Source: Microcoleus sp. FACHB-1515
GTDB taxonomy: Bacteria > Cyanobacteriota > Cyanobacteriia > Elainellales > Elainellaceae
DNA length: 55,284 nucleotides
Direction: 5' to 3'
Assembly: GCF_014696105.1 (NCBI RefSeq)
Contig: NZ_JACJPO010000017.1
Location: 1 to 55,284 of the forward strand
Shown here: positions 54,388-55,284 of the stretch, piece by piece
How the letters are laid out: each line of letters begins with the position of its first letter
Numbering within the stretch: position 1 is the stretch's first letter
Notes under the pieces: generated by a model
Database searches by the model: none
The model's input: only the letters and a program-made list of their open reading frames with translations
Told to the model about the DNA's origin: nothing
Program-made: the position numbers and the translations under genes

Positions 54388-54915
54388 ATGGGACTTTTCT
54401 TTGACGTATTGAGCGCGATCAACAATCCGAATCAGCAAGCTTCTGTTTCTCAGCTTGAATCGATTACGAATTCAATTCAGCAAGTGGCATCGAGCCAAGG
54501 ATTTGATGCGGCTAAAACGCAATCAGTTCTATCTGCTTTGGGATCGGTTTTGCGTCCAACCTTGGCACAGCAACAGGGCGTGATGGGCAGCAATCAGCTT
54601 GAAGATTTGCTCGGTCGAGTTGGTGCAGGGACAAACACTGCTGCGATGTCTTCGCTATTTCCGCCGCAGATTCAACAGCAGTTGATTCAAGGGGTTGCTC
54701 AGAAAACTGGAATCAGCCCGAATCTGCTGCAAAGCATGTTGCCGACGCTGATTCCGGCGGTGTTGGGTTTGCTGGGCATGGGCGCAAGCAAGCCAGGAGC
54801 ACCCGGCGGCAATCCACTTTTGACTGCATTTTTGAATGGCGATCGCGATGGCAATACAAACCTGGGTGACGTGTTCAAATTTGCCAGTCGTTTTCTCAGT
54901 CCGGCTCAAGTCTAA
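54388..54915 (+). CDS. DUF937-like protein
   Basis: A 175-residue protein beginning MGLFFDVLSAINNPNQ. It is helical, with the pattern QGFDAAKTQSVLSALGSVLRP (about 36-57), a repeat of ...LLGRVGAGT, and a Gly/Pro-rich segment MGASKPGAPGG before a final NLGDVFKFASRFL. This matches the DUF937 style seen in bacterial proteins of unknown role. No signal or membrane anchor is certain; a hydrophobic stretch lies near 118-130. It is followed by a good terminator-like hairpin, so it is probably a single-gene unit. Confidence 0.65.
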   Translation: MGLFFDVLSAINNPNQQASVSQLESITNSIQQVASSQGFDAAKTQSVLSALGSVLRPTLAQQQGVMGSNQLEDLLGRVGAGTNTAAMSSLFPPQIQQQLIQGVAQKTGISPNLLQSMLPTLIPAVLGLLGMGASKPGAPGGNPLLTAFLNGDRDGNTNLGDVFKFASRFLSPAQV

Positions 54916-55243
54916 GTGCTAGATTGTGACTGCAGTCAATGTAGGAGCTTAGAGATGCTAGGCTCCTACATTTGCTTGCAAAGTTGAGGCTCAAGCAGCG
55001 GCGATCGCGCGACGACCTAGCAATTTCTTTGATAGTTTTGCTTCGATTTCATGCTCGTATTAAGCATGATTTGAGTCAGGCTTTTGTCGATCGAGTTCTC
55101 CTAATTGTCTTAACTGTCTAGGTAGTAGTTGTCGGCTCGATCGAATCTTCAGTCTATTTGCTTATCTTTCCTACAGGCAGCCTAAATAGGATGTGAACAA
55201 ATGGTAGGCTGAGGGTGTGCCTCAAACTCTACCCTCTCAGACA
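54916..55243. other. Intergenic region to the right-edge gene, about 330 bases
   Basis: Apart from the hairpin at 54938-54972 I see no supported element. If the right-edge frame is a transposase, an insertion-sequence end could lie here, but no clear terminal repeat can be paired within the window. Confidence 0.4.
54938..54972 (+). terminator. Terminator-like hairpin after the DUF937-like gene
   Basis: A perfect 11-bp stem (54938-54948 with 54962-54972) with a 13-base loop lies 22 bases after the stop codon. The 3' side is only weakly U-rich. Confidence 0.6.
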
Positions 55244-55284
55244 ATGGAAACGCTCGAACAGTTTATTCAAAGTAACCCACATAC
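55244..55284 (+). CDS. Start of a gene cut by the window edge
   Basis: An ATG frame open to the end of the window, beginning METLEQFIQSNPH. The N-terminus recalls the opening of some cyanobacterial IS630-type transposases or other helix-turn-helix proteins, but thirteen residues cannot settle it. No strong ribosome site is visible. Confidence 0.3.
   Translation, partial: METLEQFIQSNPH

Noticed and set aside
1-55284. tRNA, rRNA or CRISPR arrays
   Set aside because: I looked through the intergenic gaps for TpsiC-arm sequences, conserved rRNA segments and regularly spaced repeats and found none. A covariance-model search would be decisive.

Overview
The window is almost certainly chromosomal DNA from a cyanobacterium. 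The HIP1 octamer GCGATCGC and its CGATCG core recur throughout. Many genes are of cyanobacterial type: a caspase-like protein, a small RRM protein with a Gly-rich tail, a Zur-type Fur regulator, a type I secretion ABC protein with a fused cyclic-nucleotide-binding domain, and a DUF4912 protein. A Leptolyngbya-like filamentous organism would fit, but nothing in the window fixes the genus. I see no rRNA, tRNA, CRISPR array or complete insertion sequence.

Layout. (1) 0.1-8.3 kb holds a GlcD-like FAD oxidase, a small secreted protein, a caspase-like protein whose catalytic His and Cys are both replaced, a 961-residue PPC/ELWxxDGT repeat protein and an orphan sugar-ABC permease. (2) 8.6-11.1 kb is a tightly overlapping four-gene envelope cassette behind a promoter that contains a LexA-like box. 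(3) 11.2-14.7 kb holds housekeeping genes: a LapA-like protein, an unlisted 35-residue membrane protein, scpA, a sugar-nucleotide transferase and trmD. (4) 14.7-16.3 kb is a gene-poor, AT-richer spacer. (5) 16.3-28.8 kb is a plus-strand Wzx/Wzy-type exopolysaccharide cluster: two GT4 enzymes, a Wzc-like co-polymerase/kinase, a Wza-like export protein, a Wzy-like polymerase, a GT-A-like protein, two GT2 paralogues sharing an identical 355-bp 5' part, and a Wzx-like flippase. (6) 29-41.6 kb holds a haem-oxygenase-like diiron protein, an ABC exporter, an RNA-binding protein, a DUF2103-like protein, purS-purQ facing a Zur-like regulator, a double-AAA ATPase next to a Ski2-like helicase, and three unknown proteins. 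(7) 41.6-49.4 kb is a type I secretion locus: a minus-strand operon of parvulin-like protein, CNBD/C39-like ABC exporter and HlyD adaptor, with a divergent RTX protein as the likely cargo. (8) 49.4-54.9 kb holds a secreted helical-repeat protein, a 967-residue PstS-like/TM/DUF4912 protein with duplicated C-terminal domains, and a DUF937-like protein. A partial gene starts at the right edge.

Two surface-building systems dominate. The EPS cluster has polymerase, flippase, co-polymerase, outer-membrane exporter and five transferases, but no recognisable priming transferase or phosphatase. The secretion locus has its inner-membrane parts and a likely substrate but no TolC. The features I would follow first are the half-identical GT2 pair, the PstS-DUF4912 protein, the caspase homologue with a Tyr/Asn dyad, and the LexA-box cassette.
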